Source of the DNA: Petrolisthes cinctipes
Lineage: Eukaryota > Arthropoda > Malacostraca > Decapoda > Porcellanidae
Reading direction: 5' to 3'
Length of the DNA: 64,000 bases
Assembly (NCBI GenBank): GCA_033782935.1
Contig: JAWQEG010000717.1
Location: forward strand, 1,364,001 to 1,428,000
In this document: piece after piece, positions 50,635 to 63,047 of the stretch
Layout: the number at the start of each line of letters is the position of its first letter
Numbering within the stretch: the stretch's first letter is position 1
Notes under the pieces: model-generated
Seen by the model: the letters and a program-made list of their open reading frames with translations, nothing else
Databases searched by the model: none
Told to the model about the DNA's origin: nothing
Translations under genes and position numbers: made by a program

Positions 50635-51960
50635 AAAACATGCTCAAAATCGATATTTTAGGTGCCCAAAAGTCAATATGTGCATGCATCTTCTGTACCC
50701 GTTTATATCTCAAATTCAGGCTCAAAAAACCCGAAAATTCGATATTTTGGGGTCCCAGAAGCGAACTGTACATGCCTACTCCGTGTTGGAGTATTTTCAA
50801 AATACAGGCCCAAAACATACTGAAAATCGATCTTTTAGGTGCCCAAAAGTCGATATGTGCATGCATCTTATGTACCCGATTATATCCCAAATTCAATTTT
50901 AAAACACCCGAAAATTCGATATTTTGGGGTCCCAGAAGCGATCTGTACTTGCCTACTTAGTGTTAGAGTATTTTCAATATAAAGGCCCAAAACATACTGA
51001 AAATCGATCTTTTAGGTGCCTAAAAATCGATATGTGGATGCATCTTCTGTACCCGTTTATATCTCAAATTCAGGCTCAAAACACCCGAAAATTCTATATT
51101 TTGGGGTCCCAGAAGTGATCTGTACATGGCTACTTAGTGCTAGAATATTTTCAAAATATAGGCCAAAACATGCTAAAAATCGATATTTTAGGTGCCCAAA
51201 GTCGATATCTCAAATTCAGGCCCAAAACACACGAAAATTCGATATTTTGGGGTCCCAGAAGCGAACTGTACATGCCTACTCCGTGTTGGAGTATTTTCAA
51301 AATACAGGCCCAAAACATACTGAAAATCGATCTTTTAGGTGCCCAAAAGACGATATGTGGATGCATCTTCTGTACCCGTTTATATCTCAAATTCAGGCAC
51401 AAAACACCCGAAAATTCTATATTTTGGGGTCCCAGAAGTGATCTGTACATGGCTACTTAGTGCTAGAATATTTTCAAAATATAGGCCAAAACATGCTAAA
51501 AATCGATATTTTAGGTGCCCAAAGTCGATATCTCAAATTCAGGCCCAAAACACACGAAAATTCGATATTTTGGGGTCCCAGAAGCGAACTGTACATGCCT
51601 ACTCCGTGTTGGAGTATTTTCAAAATACAGGCCCAAAACATACTGAAAATCGATCTTTTAGGTGCCCAAAAGACGATATGTGGATGTATCTTCTGTACCC
51701 GTTTATATCCCAAATTCAGGCCCAAAACAAACGAAAATTCGATATTTTGGGGTCCCAGAAGCGAACTGTACATGCCTACTCCGTGTTGGAGTATTTTCAA
51801 AATACAGGCCCAAAACATACTGAAAATCGATCTTTTAGGTGCCCAAAAGTCGATATGTGCATGCATCTTATGTACCCGATTATATCCCAAATTCAATTTT
51901 AAAACACCCGAAAATTCGATATTTTGGGGTCCCAGAAGCGATCTGTACTTGCCTACTTAG
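50635..51960. repeat. b/c dimer block with a tandem 323-bp dimer
   Basis: Two consecutive 323-bp units (about 51128-51450 and 51451-51773) each hold a 146-bp class b and a 177-bp class c monomer. Both carry GGCCAAAACATGC, GTGTTGGAGTATT and CAAAAGACGATATGTGG. The related locus at 56.8-57.3 kb has only one such dimer: offset 5807 on the left and 5484 on the right, a difference of exactly 323. Confidence 0.88.
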
Positions 51961-54900
51961 TGTTAGAGTATTTTCAAAATACAGGCCCAAAACAAGCTGA
52001 AAATCGATATATTAGGTGACCAAAGTCAATATGTGTATGCATCTTATGCACCCGTTTATATCCCAAATTCAACCTCAAAACACCCGAAAATTCTATATTT
52101 TGGGGTCCCAGAAGTGATCTGTACATGCCTACTTAGTGCTAGAATATTTTTAAAGTATTGGCCCAAAACATGCTAAAAATCGATATTTTAGGTGCCCAAA
52201 GTCGATATCTCAAATTCAGGCCCAAAACACCCGAAAATTCGATATTTTGGGGTCCCAGAAGTGATCTGTACATGCCTACTTAGTGCTAGAATATTTTCAA
52301 AGTATTGGCCCAAAACATGCTAAAAATCGATATTTTAGGTGCCCAGAGTCGATATCTCAAATTCAGGCTCCAAACACCCGAAAATTCGATATTTTGGGGT
52401 CCCAGAACCGATCTGTAAATGCTTTCTCAGATGCAGGCCCAAAACATGCTGAAAATCGATATTTTAGGTGCCCAAAGTCAACATGTGTATGCATCTTCTG
52501 CACACGTTTGTATCACAAATTCTACCTCAAAGCACCCGAAAATTCAATAATTTTGGGTCCCAGAAGCGATCTGTACATGTCTAGTCAGTGCTATAATGTT
52601 TTCAAAATATAGGCTCAAAATTTGCTAAAAATCGATATTTTAAGTGTCCAAAGTCGATATCTCAAATTCAGGCCCAAAACCCCGAAAATTCGATATTTTG
52701 GGGTCCCAGAAGCGAACTGTACATGCCTACTCCGTGTTAGAGTATTTTTAAAATACAGGCCCAAAACATACTGAAAATCGATCTTTTAGATGCCCAAAAG
52801 TCGATATATGCATGCATCTTCTGTACCCGTTTATATCTTAAATTCAGGCTCAAAACACCCGAAAATTCGATATTTTGGGGTCCCAGAAGCGATCTGTACA
52901 TGCCTACTCAGATGCAGGCCCAAAACATGCTGAAAATCGATATTTTAGGTGCCCAAAGTCGATATCTCAAATTTAGGCCCAAAACACCCGAAAATTCGAT
53001 ATTTTGGGGTCCCAGAAGCGATCTGTACTTGCCTACTCCGTGTTAGAGTATTTTCAAAATACAGGCCCAAAACAAGCTGAAAATCGATATTTTAGGTGAC
53101 CAAAGTCAATATGTGTATGCATCTTCTGCACCCGTTTATATCCCAAATTCAACCTCAAAACACCCGAAAATTCGATATTTTCGGGTACCAGAAGCGATCT
53201 GTATATACCTACTCAGTGCTAGATTGTTTTCAAAATATAGGCTCAAAACATGCTAAAAATCGATATTTTATGTGTCCAGAGTCGATATGTGCATGCATTA
53301 TCTGTACCCGTTTATATCTCAAATTCAGGATCAAAACACCCGAAAATTCTATATTTTGGGGTCCCAGAAGTGATCTGTACATGCCTACTTAGTGCTAGAA
53401 TATTTTTAAAGTATTGGCCAAAAACATGCTAAAAATCGATATTTTAGGTGCCCAAAGTCGATATCTCAAATTCAGGCCCAAAACACCCGAAAATTCGATA
53501 TTTTGGGGTCCCAGAAGTGATCTGTATATGCCTACTTAGTGCTAGAATATTTTCAAAGTATTGGCCCAAAACATGCTAAAAATCGATATTTTAGGTGCCC
53601 AAAGTCGATATCTCAAATTCAGGCTCCAAACACCCGAAAATTCGATATTTTGGGGTCCCAAAAGCGATCTGTAAATGCTTACTCAGATGCAGGCCCAAAA
53701 CATGCTGAAAATCGATATTTTAGGTGCCCAAAGTCAACATGTGTATGCATCTTCTGCACACGTTTATATCACAAATTCTACCTCAAAACACCCGAAAATT
53801 CAATAATTTTGTGTCCCAGAAGCGATCTGTACATGTCTAGTCAGTGCTAGAATGTTTTCAAAATATAGGCTCAAAATATGCTAAAAATCGATATTTTAAG
53901 TGTCCAAAGTCGATATGTGCATACATCTTCTGTACCCGTAAATATCTCAAATTCAGGCTCAAAACACCCGAAAATTCGGTATTTTTGGGTCCTAGAAGCG
54001 ATCTGTATATCCTTACTCTTAGTTAGAATGTTTTCAAGATACAGACCCAAAACATGCTCAAAATCGATATTATAGGTGCCCAAAAGTCAATATGTGCATG
54101 CATCTTCTGTACCCGTTTATATATTAAAATTCAGGCTCAAAAAACCCGAAAATTCGATATTTTGGGGTCCCAGAAGCGATCTGTACATGCCTACTCAGTG
54201 CTAGAATATTTTCAAAATATAGGCCGAAAACATGCTAAAAATCTATATTTTAGGTGCCCAAAGTCGATATCTCAAATTCAGGCCCAAAACACCCAAAAAT
54301 TCGATATTTTGGGGTCCCAGAAGCGATCTGTACATGCCTACTCTGTGTTAGATTATTTTCAATATACAGGCCCAAAACATCCTGGAAATCGATCTTTTAG
54401 GTGCCTAAAAGCCGATATGTGGATGTATCTTCTGTACCCGTTTATATCTCAAATTCAGGCTCAAAACACCCGAAAATTCGATATTTTTGGGTCCCAGAAG
54501 CGATCTGTACATGCCTACTCAGATGCAGGCCCAAAACATGCTGAAAATCGATATTTTAGGTGCCCAAAGTCGATATCTCAAATTTAGGCCCAAAACACCC
54601 GAATATTCGATATTTTGGGGTCCCAGAAGCGAACTGTACATGCCTACTCCGTGTTAGAGTATTTTCAAAATACAGGCCCAAAACATACTGAAAATCGATC
54701 TTTTAAGTGCCCAAAAGTCGATATGTGCATGCATCTCCTGTACCCGTTTATATCCCAAATTCAACCTCAAAACACAAGAAAATTCGATATTTTTGGGTCC
54801 CAGAAGCGATCTGTACATGTCTACTGAGTGCTAGAATTTTTTCAGAATATAGGCTCAAAACATACTAAAAATCGATATTTTATGTGTCCAAAGTCGATAT

Positions 54901-55488
54901 GTGCATGCATCATCTGTACCCGTTTATATCTCAAATTTCGGCTCAAAACACCCGAAAATTCTATATTTTGGGGTCCCAGAAGTGATCTGTACATGCCTAC
55001 TTAGTGCTAGAATATTTTTAAAGTATTGGCCCAAAACATGCTAAAAATCGATATTTTAGGTGCCCAAATGTCGATATCTCAAATTCAGGCCCAAAACACC
55101 CGAAAACTCGATATTTTGGTGCCCAGAAGTGATCTGTACATGCCTACTTAGTGCTAGAATATTTTCAAAGTATTAGCCCAAAACATGCTAAAAATCGATA
55201 TTTTAGGTGCCCAAAGTCGATATCTCAAATTCAGGCTCAAAACACCCGAAATTCGATATTTTGGGGTCCCAGAAGCGATCTGTAAATGCTTACTCAGATG
55301 CAGGCCCAAAACATGCTGAAAATCGATATATTAGGTGCCCAAAGTCAACATGTGTATGCATCTTCTGCACACGTTTATATCACAAATTCTACCTCAAAAC
55401 ACCCGAAAATTCAATAATTTTGGGTCCCAGAAGCGATCTGTACATGTCTAGTCAGTGCTAGAATGTTTTCAAAATATAGGCTCAAAAT
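51961..55488. repeat. Mosaic satellite block with a 1256-bp-spaced internal duplication
   Basis: 52.08-52.62 kb recurs at 53.34-53.88 kb, offset 1256. It is a run of AATATTTTTAAAGTATTGG, TCAAAGTATTGG, class e and class f monomers. 54.80-55.43 kb matches 48.60-49.23 kb. CGGGTACCAG near 53183 and GTACCAG near 46336 mark another related pair. Confidence 0.76.
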
Positions 55489-56945
55489 ATGCTAAAAATC
55501 GATATTTTAAGTGTCCAAAGTCGATATGTGCATGCATCTTCTGTACCCGTTTATATCTCAAATTCAGGTTCAAAACACCCGAAAATTCGGTATTTTTGGG
55601 TCCTAGAAGCGATCTGTATATCCTTACTCCTATTTAGAATATTTTCAAAATATAGGCCGAAAACATGCTAAAAATCGATATTTTAGGTGCCCAAAGTCGA
55701 TATATCAAATTCAGGCCCAAAACACCCAAAAATTCGATATTTTGGGGTCCCAGAAGCGATCTGTACATGCCTACTCCGTGTTAGAGTATTTTCAATATAC
55801 AGGCCCAAAACATCCTGAAAATCGATCTTTTAGGTGCCCAAAAGCCGATATGTGGATGTAACTTCTGTACCTGTTTATATCTCAAATTCAGGCTCAAAAC
55901 ACCCGAAAATTCGATATTTTGGGTCCCAGAAGCGATCTGTACATGCCTACTCAGATGCAGGCCCAAAACATACTGAAAATCGATATTTTAGGTGCCCAAA
56001 GTCAACATGTGTATGCATCTTCTGCACTCGTTTATATCTCAAATTCAACCTCAAGACACCCGAAAATTCGAAAATTTTGGGTCCCAAAAGCGATCTGTAC
56101 ATGTCTAGTCAGTGCTAGAATGTTTTCAAAATATAGGCTCAAAACATGCAAAAAATCGATATTTTTAGTGTCCAAAGTCGATATGGGCATGCATCTTCTG
56201 TACCCGTTTATATCTCAAATTCAAGCTCAAAACACCCGAAAATTCGATATTTTTGGGTCCCAGAAGCGATCTGTACATGCCTACTCCTAGTTTGAGTATT
56301 TTCAAAATACAGGCCCAAAACATGCTGAAAATCGATATTTTAGGTGCCCAAAGTCAATATGTGCATGCATCTTCTGTACCCGTTTATATCTCAAATTCAG
56401 GCTCAAAACACCCGAAAATTCGGTATTTTTTGGTCCTAGAAGCGATCTGTACATCCCTACTCCTAGTTAGAATGTTTTTAAGATACAGAACCAAAACATG
56501 CTCAAAATCGATATTTAAGGTGCCCAAAAGTCGATATGTGCATGAATCTTCTGTACCCGTTTATATCTCAAATTCAGGCTCAAAAAACCCGAAAATTCGA
56601 TATTTTGGGGTCCCAGAAGCGATCTGTACATGCCTGTACATAGGCCCAAAACATGCTACAAAATCGATATTTTAGGTGCCCAAAGTCGATATCTCAAATT
56701 CAGGCCCAAAACACCCAAAAATTCGATATTTTGGGGTCCCAGAAGCGATCTGTACATGCCTACTCCGTGTTAGAGTATTTTCAATATAAAGGCCCAAAAC
56801 ATACTGAAAATCGATCTTTTAGGTGCCTAAAAATCGATATGTTGATGCATCTTCTGTACCCGTTTATATCTCAAATTCAGGCTCAAAACTTCCGAAAATT
56901 CGATATTTTGGGGTCCCAGAAGTGATCTGTACATGGCTACTTAGT
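55489..56945. repeat. Second copy of the 26032-27485 block
   Basis: Offsets run 29457-29455 with the variants listed for 26032-27485, including the second 126-bp monomer at 56608-56733. A small indel (GCTCAAAAATCG against GCTCAAAATCG) explains one step in the offset. Confidence 0.85.
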
Positions 56946-58262
56946 GCTAGAATATTTTCAAAATATAGGCCAAAACATGCTAAAAATCGATATTTTAGGT
57001 GCCCAAAGTCGATATCTCAAATTCAGGCCCAAAACACACGAAAATTCGATACTTTGGGGTCCCAGAAGCGAACTGTACATGCCTACTCCGTGTTGGAGTA
57101 TTTTCAAAATACAGGCCCAAAACATACTGAAAATCGATCTTTTAGGTGCCCAAAAGACGATATGTGGATGTATCTTCTGTACCCGTTTATATCCCAAATT
57201 CAGGCCCAAAACACACGAAAATTCGATATTTTGGGGTCCCAGAAGCGAACTGTACGTGCCTACTCCGTGTTAGAGTATTTTCAAAATACAGGCCCAAAAC
57301 ATACTGAAAATTGATCTTTTAGGTGCCCAAAAGTCGATATGTGCATGCATCTTCTGTACCCGTTTATATCCCAAATTAAATTTTAAAACACCCGAAAATT
57401 CAATATTTTTGGGTCCCAGAAGCGATCTGTACTTGCCTACTCCGTGTTAGAGTATTTTCAAAATACAGGCCCAAAACAAGCAGAAAATCGATATTTTAGG
57501 TGACCAAAGTCGATATGTGCATGCATCATCTGTACCCGTTTATATCTCAAATTCAGGCTCAAAACACCCGAAAATTCTATATTTTGGGGTCCCAGAAGCG
57601 ATCTGTACATGCTTACTTAGTGCTAGAATATTTTTAAAATATAGGCCCAAAACATGCTAAAAATCGATATTTTAGGTGCCCAAAGTCGATATCTCAAATT
57701 TAGACCCAAAACACCCGAAAATTCGATATTTTGGGGTCACAGAAGCGAACTGTACATGCCTACTCCGTGTTAGAGTATTTTCAAAATACAGGCCCAAAAC
57801 CTACTGAAAATCGATCTTTTAGGTGCCCAAAAGTCGATATGTGGATGTATCTTCTACACCCGTTTATATCCCAAATTCAACCTCAAAACACCCGAAAATT
57901 CGATATTTTTGGGTCCCAGAAGCGATCTGTACATGCCTACTTAGTGCTAGAAATTTTTTAAAATATAGGCCCAAAACATGCAAAAAATCGATATTTTAGG
58001 TGCCCAAAGTCAATATGCGCGTGCATCTTCTGTACCCGTTTATATCTCAAATTCAGGCTCACAACACCCGAAAATTCGTTATTTTTGGGTCCTAGAAGCG
58101 ATCTGTACATCCTTACTCCTAGTTAGAATGTTTTCAAGATACAGGCCCAAAACAAGCAGAAAATCTATATTTTAGGTGACCAAAGTCACTATGTGTATGC
58201 ATCTTCTACACCCGTTTATATCCCAAATTCAACCTCAAAACACCCGAAAATTCGATATTTTT

Positions 58263-58385
58263 GGGTCCCAGAAGCGATCTGTACATGCCTACTCAGTGCT
58301 AGAATATTTTCAAAATATAGGCCCAAAACATGCTAAAAATCGATATTTTAGGTGCCCAAAGTCGATATCTCAAATTCAGGCCCAA
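58263..58385. repeat. 123-bp monomer lacking the conserved core
   Basis: The sequence AAAACACCCAGAAGCG at about 58384-58399 shows that 24 bp, normally AAAATTCGATATTTTGGGGT plus CCCA, is missing. The breakpoint is at a CCCA repeat. The class b 29-bp deletion is also present. This is the shortest unit I measured, and the only place I noticed where the otherwise constant CGATATTTTGGGGT block is absent. Confidence 0.85.
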
Positions 58386-61300
58386 AACACCCAGAAGCGA
58401 TCTGTACATGCCTACTCCGTGTTAGAGTATTTTCAATATAAAGGCCCAAAACATACTGAAAATCGATCTTTTAGGTGCCCAAAAGTCGATATGTGGATGC
58501 ATCTTCTGTACCCGTTTATATCTCAAATTCAGGCTCAAAACACCCGAAAATTTGATATTTTGGGGTCCCAGAAGCGATCTGTACTTGCCTACTCCGTGTT
58601 AGAGTATTTTCATAATACAGGCCCAAAAGAAGCTGAAAATCGATATTTTAGTTAACCAAAGTCAATATGTTGATGCATCTTCTGCACCCGTTTATATCTC
58701 AAATTCAGGCTCAAAACACCCGGAAATTCGATATTTTGGGGTCCCAGAAGTGATCTGTACATGCCTACTTAGTGCTAGAATATTTTCAAAATATAGGCCA
58801 AAACATGCTAAAAATCGATATTTTAGGTGCCCAAAGTCGATATCTCAAATTCAGGCCCAAAACACCCGAAAATTCGATATTTTGGGGTCCCAGTAGCAAA
58901 CTGTACATGCCTACTCCATGTTAGAGTATTTTCAAAATACAGGCCCAAAACATACTGAAAATCGATCTTTTAGGTGCCCAAAAGTCGATATGTGGATGTA
59001 TCTTCTGTACCCGTTTTTATCCCAAATTCAGGCCCGAAACACACGAAAATTCGATATTTTGGGGTCCCAGAAGCGATCTGTACTTGCCTACTCCGTGTTA
59101 GAGTATTTTCAAAATACAGGCCCAAAACAAGCTGAAAATCGATATTTTAGGTGACCAAAGTCAATATGGGTATGCATCTTCTGCACCCGTTTAAATCCCA
59201 AATTCAACCTCAAAAGAACCGGAAATTCGATATTTTTGGGTCCCAGAAGCGATCTGTACATGCCTACTCAGTGCTATAATTTTTTCAATATATAGGCTCA
59301 AAACATGCTAAAAATCGATATTTTAAGTGTCCAAAGTCAATATGTGCATGCATCATCTGTACCCGTTTATATCTCAAATTCAGGCTCAAAACAACCGAAA
59401 ATTCTATATTTTGGGGTCCCAGAAGTGATCTGTACATGCCTACTTAGTGCTAGAATATTTTCAAAGTATTGGCCCAAAACATACTGAAAATCGATCTTTT
59501 AGGCGCCCAAAAGTCGATATATGCATGCATCTTCTGTACCCGTTTATATCTCAAATTCAGGCTCCAAACACCCGAAAATTCGATATTTTGGGGTCCCAGA
59601 AGCGGTCTGTACATGCCTACTCAGATGCAGGCCTAAACATGCTGAAAATCGATATTTTAGGTGCCCAAAGTCGATATCTCAAATTTAGGCCCAAAACACC
59701 CGAAAATTCGATATTTTGGTGTCCCAGAAGCGAACTGTACATGCCTACTCCGTGTTAGAGTATTTTTAAAATACAGGCCCAAAACATACTGAAAATCGAT
59801 CTTTTAGGTGCCCAAAAGTCGATATGTGCATGCATCTACTGTACCCGTTTATATCCCAAATTCAACCTCAAAACACCCGAAAATTCGATATTTTGGGGTC
59901 CCAGAAGCGATCTGTACATGCCTACTCAGTGCTAGAATTTTTTCAAAATATTGGCTCAAAACATGCTAAAAATCGATATTTTAAGTGTCCAAAGTCGATA
60001 TGTGCATGCATCATCTGTACTCGTTTATATCTCAAATTCAGGCTCAAAACACCCGAAAATTCGATATTTTGGGGTCCCAGAAGTGATCTGTACATGCCTA
60101 CTTAGTGATAGAATATTTTCAAAGTATTGGCCCAAAACATGCTAAAAATCGATATTTTAGGTGCCCAAAGTCGATATCTCAAATTCAGGCTCTAAACACC
60201 CGAAAATTCGATATTTTGGGGTCCCAGAAGCGATCTGTACATGCCTACTCAGATGCAAGCCCAAAACATGCTGAAAATCGATATTTTAGGTGCCCAAAGT
60301 CAACATGTGTATGCATCTTCTGCACACGTTTATATCACAAATTCTACCTCAAAACACCCGAAAATTCAATAATTTTGGGTCCCAGAAGCGATCTGTACAT
60401 GTCTAGTCAGTGCCAGAATGTTTTCAAAATATAAGCTCAAAATATGCTAAAAATCGATATTTTAGGTGTCCAAAGTCGATATGTGCATGCATCTTCTGTA
60501 CCCGTTTATATCTCAAATTCAGGCTCAAAACACCCGAAAATTCGATATTTTGTGGTCCCAGAAGTGATCTGTACATGCCTACTTAGTGCAAGAATATTTT
60601 CAAAGTATTGGCCCAAAACATGCTAAAAATCGATATTTTAGGTGCCCAAAGTCGATATCTCAAATTCAGGCCCAAAACACCCGAAAATTCGATATTTTGG
60701 GGTCCCTGAAGCGAACTGTGCATGCCTACTCCGTGTTAGAGTATTTTCAAAATACAGGCTCAAAACATACTGAAAATCGATCGTTTAGGTGCCCAAAAGT
60801 CGATATGTGGATGTATCTTCTGTACCCGTTTATATCTCAAATTCAGGCCCAAAACACACGAAAATTCGATATTTTGGGGTCCCAGAAGCGAACTGTACGT
60901 GCCTACTTCGTGTTAGAGTATTTTCAAAATACAGGCCCAAAACATACTGAAAATCGATCTTTTAGGTGCCCAAGAGTCGATATGTGCATGCATCTTCTGT
61001 ACCCGTTTATATCTCAAATTCAGGCTCCAAACACCCGAAAATTCGATATTTTGGGGTCCCACAGGCGATCTGTACATGCCTACTTAGTGCTAGAATTTTT
61101 TTAAAATATAGGCTCAAAACATGCAAAAAATCGATATTTTAAGTGTCCAAAGTCGATATCTCAAATTCAGGACCAAAATACCCGAAAATTCGATATTTTG
61201 GGGTCCCAGAAGCGATCTGTACATGTCTAGTCAGTGCTAGAATGTTTTTAAAATATAGGCTTAAAACATGCTAAAAATCGATATTTTAAGTGTCCAAAGT

Positions 61301-62866
61301 CGATATGTGCATGCATCTTCTGTACCCGTTTATATCTCAAATTCAGGCTCAAAACACCCGAAAATTCGATATTTTGGGGTCCCAGAAGCGATCTGTACAT
61401 CCCTACTCCTAGTTAGAATGTTTTCAAGATACAGACCCAAAACATGCTCAAATTCGATATTTTAGGTACCCAAAAGTCGATATGTGCATGCATCTTCTGT
61501 ACCCGTTTATATCTCAAATTCAGGCTCAAATCCCCCGAAAATTCGATATTTTGGGGTCCCAGAAGCGATCTGTACATGCCTACTTAGTGCTAGAATATTT
61601 TCAAAATATAGGCCTAAAACATGCTATAATCGATATTTTAGGTGCCCAAAGACGATATCTCAAATTGAGGCCATAAACACCCAAAAATTCGATATTTTGG
61701 GGTACCAGAAGCGATCTGTACATGCCTACTCCGTGTTAGAGTATTTTCAATATACAGGCCCAGAACATACTGAAAATCGATCTTTTAGGTGCCCAAAAGT
61801 CGATATGTGGATGCATCTTCTTTACCCGTTTATATCTCAAATTCAACCTCAAAACACCCGAAAATTCGATATTTTTCGGTCATAGCAGCGATATGTACAT
61901 GCTTACTCAGTGCTAGAATGTTTTCAAAATATAGGCTCAAAACATGCTAAAAATCGATATTTTAAGTGTCCAAAGTCGATATGTGCATGCATCATCTGTA
62001 CCCGTTTATATCTCAAATTCAGGCTCAAAACACCCGAAAATTCGATTTTCGGGGGTCCCAAAGTGATCTGTACTTAGTGCTAGAATATTTTCAAAATATA
62101 GGCCCAAAACATGCTAAAAATCGATATTTTAGGTGCCCAAAGTCGATATCTCAAATTCAGGCCCAAAAAAAACAAAAATTCGATATTTTGGGGTCCCAGA
62201 AGCGATCTGTACATGCCTACTCCGTGTTAGAGTATTTTCAATATTCAGGCCCAAAACATACTGAAAATCGATCTTTTAGGTGCCCAAAAGTCGATATGTG
62301 GATGCATCTTTTGTACCCGTTTATATCTCAAATTCAGGCTCAAAACACCCGAAAATTCGGTATTTTTGGGTCCGGGAAGCGATCTGTACATCCCTACTCC
62401 TAGTTAGAATGTTTTTAAGATACAGACACAAAATATGCTCAAAATCTATATTTTAGGTGCCCAAAAGTCGATATGTGCATGCATCTTCTGTACACGTTTA
62501 TATCTCAAATTCAGTCTCAAAACACCCTAAAATTCAATATTTTGGGGTCCCAGAAGCGATCTGTACATGCCTACTCAGTGCTAGAATATTTTCAAAATAT
62601 AAGCCCAAAACATGCTAAGAATCGATATTTTAGGTGCCCAAAGTCGATATCTCAAATTCAGGCCCAAAGCACCCAAAAATTCGATATTTTGGGGTCCCAG
62701 AAGCGATCTGTACTTGCCTACTCGGTGTAGAGTATTTACAAAATACAGGCCCAAACCAAGCTGAATATCGATATTTTAGGTGACCAAAGTCAATATGTGT
62801 ATTCATCTTCTGCACCCGTTTATATCCCAAATTCAACCTCAAAACACCCGAAAATTCGATATTTTT

Positions 62867-63047
62867 GGGTCCCAGAAGCGTCCTGTACATGCCTACCCAG
62901 TGCTAGAATGTTTTCAAAATATAGGCTCAAATTTGAACGTGCTAAAAATCGATATTTTAAGTGTCCAAAGTCGAAATATGCATGCATCATCTGTACCCGT
63001 TTATATCTCAAATTCAGGCTCAAAACACCCGAAAATTCGATATTTTG
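62867..63047. repeat. 181-bp monomer with a 5-bp net insertion
   Basis: Where other class a monomers read GGCTCAAAACATGCTAAAAA, this one reads GGCTCAAATTTGAACGTGC, a net gain of 5 bp. The insertion creates the perfect 10-bp palindrome TCAAATTTGA. It is the longest monomer spacing I measured. Confidence 0.8.

Noticed and set aside
51474..51896. Minus-strand open frame of 140 codons
   Set aside because: It is the reverse complement of the same satellite in the b/c dimer block, open for the same length reason. No independent coding signal was seen.
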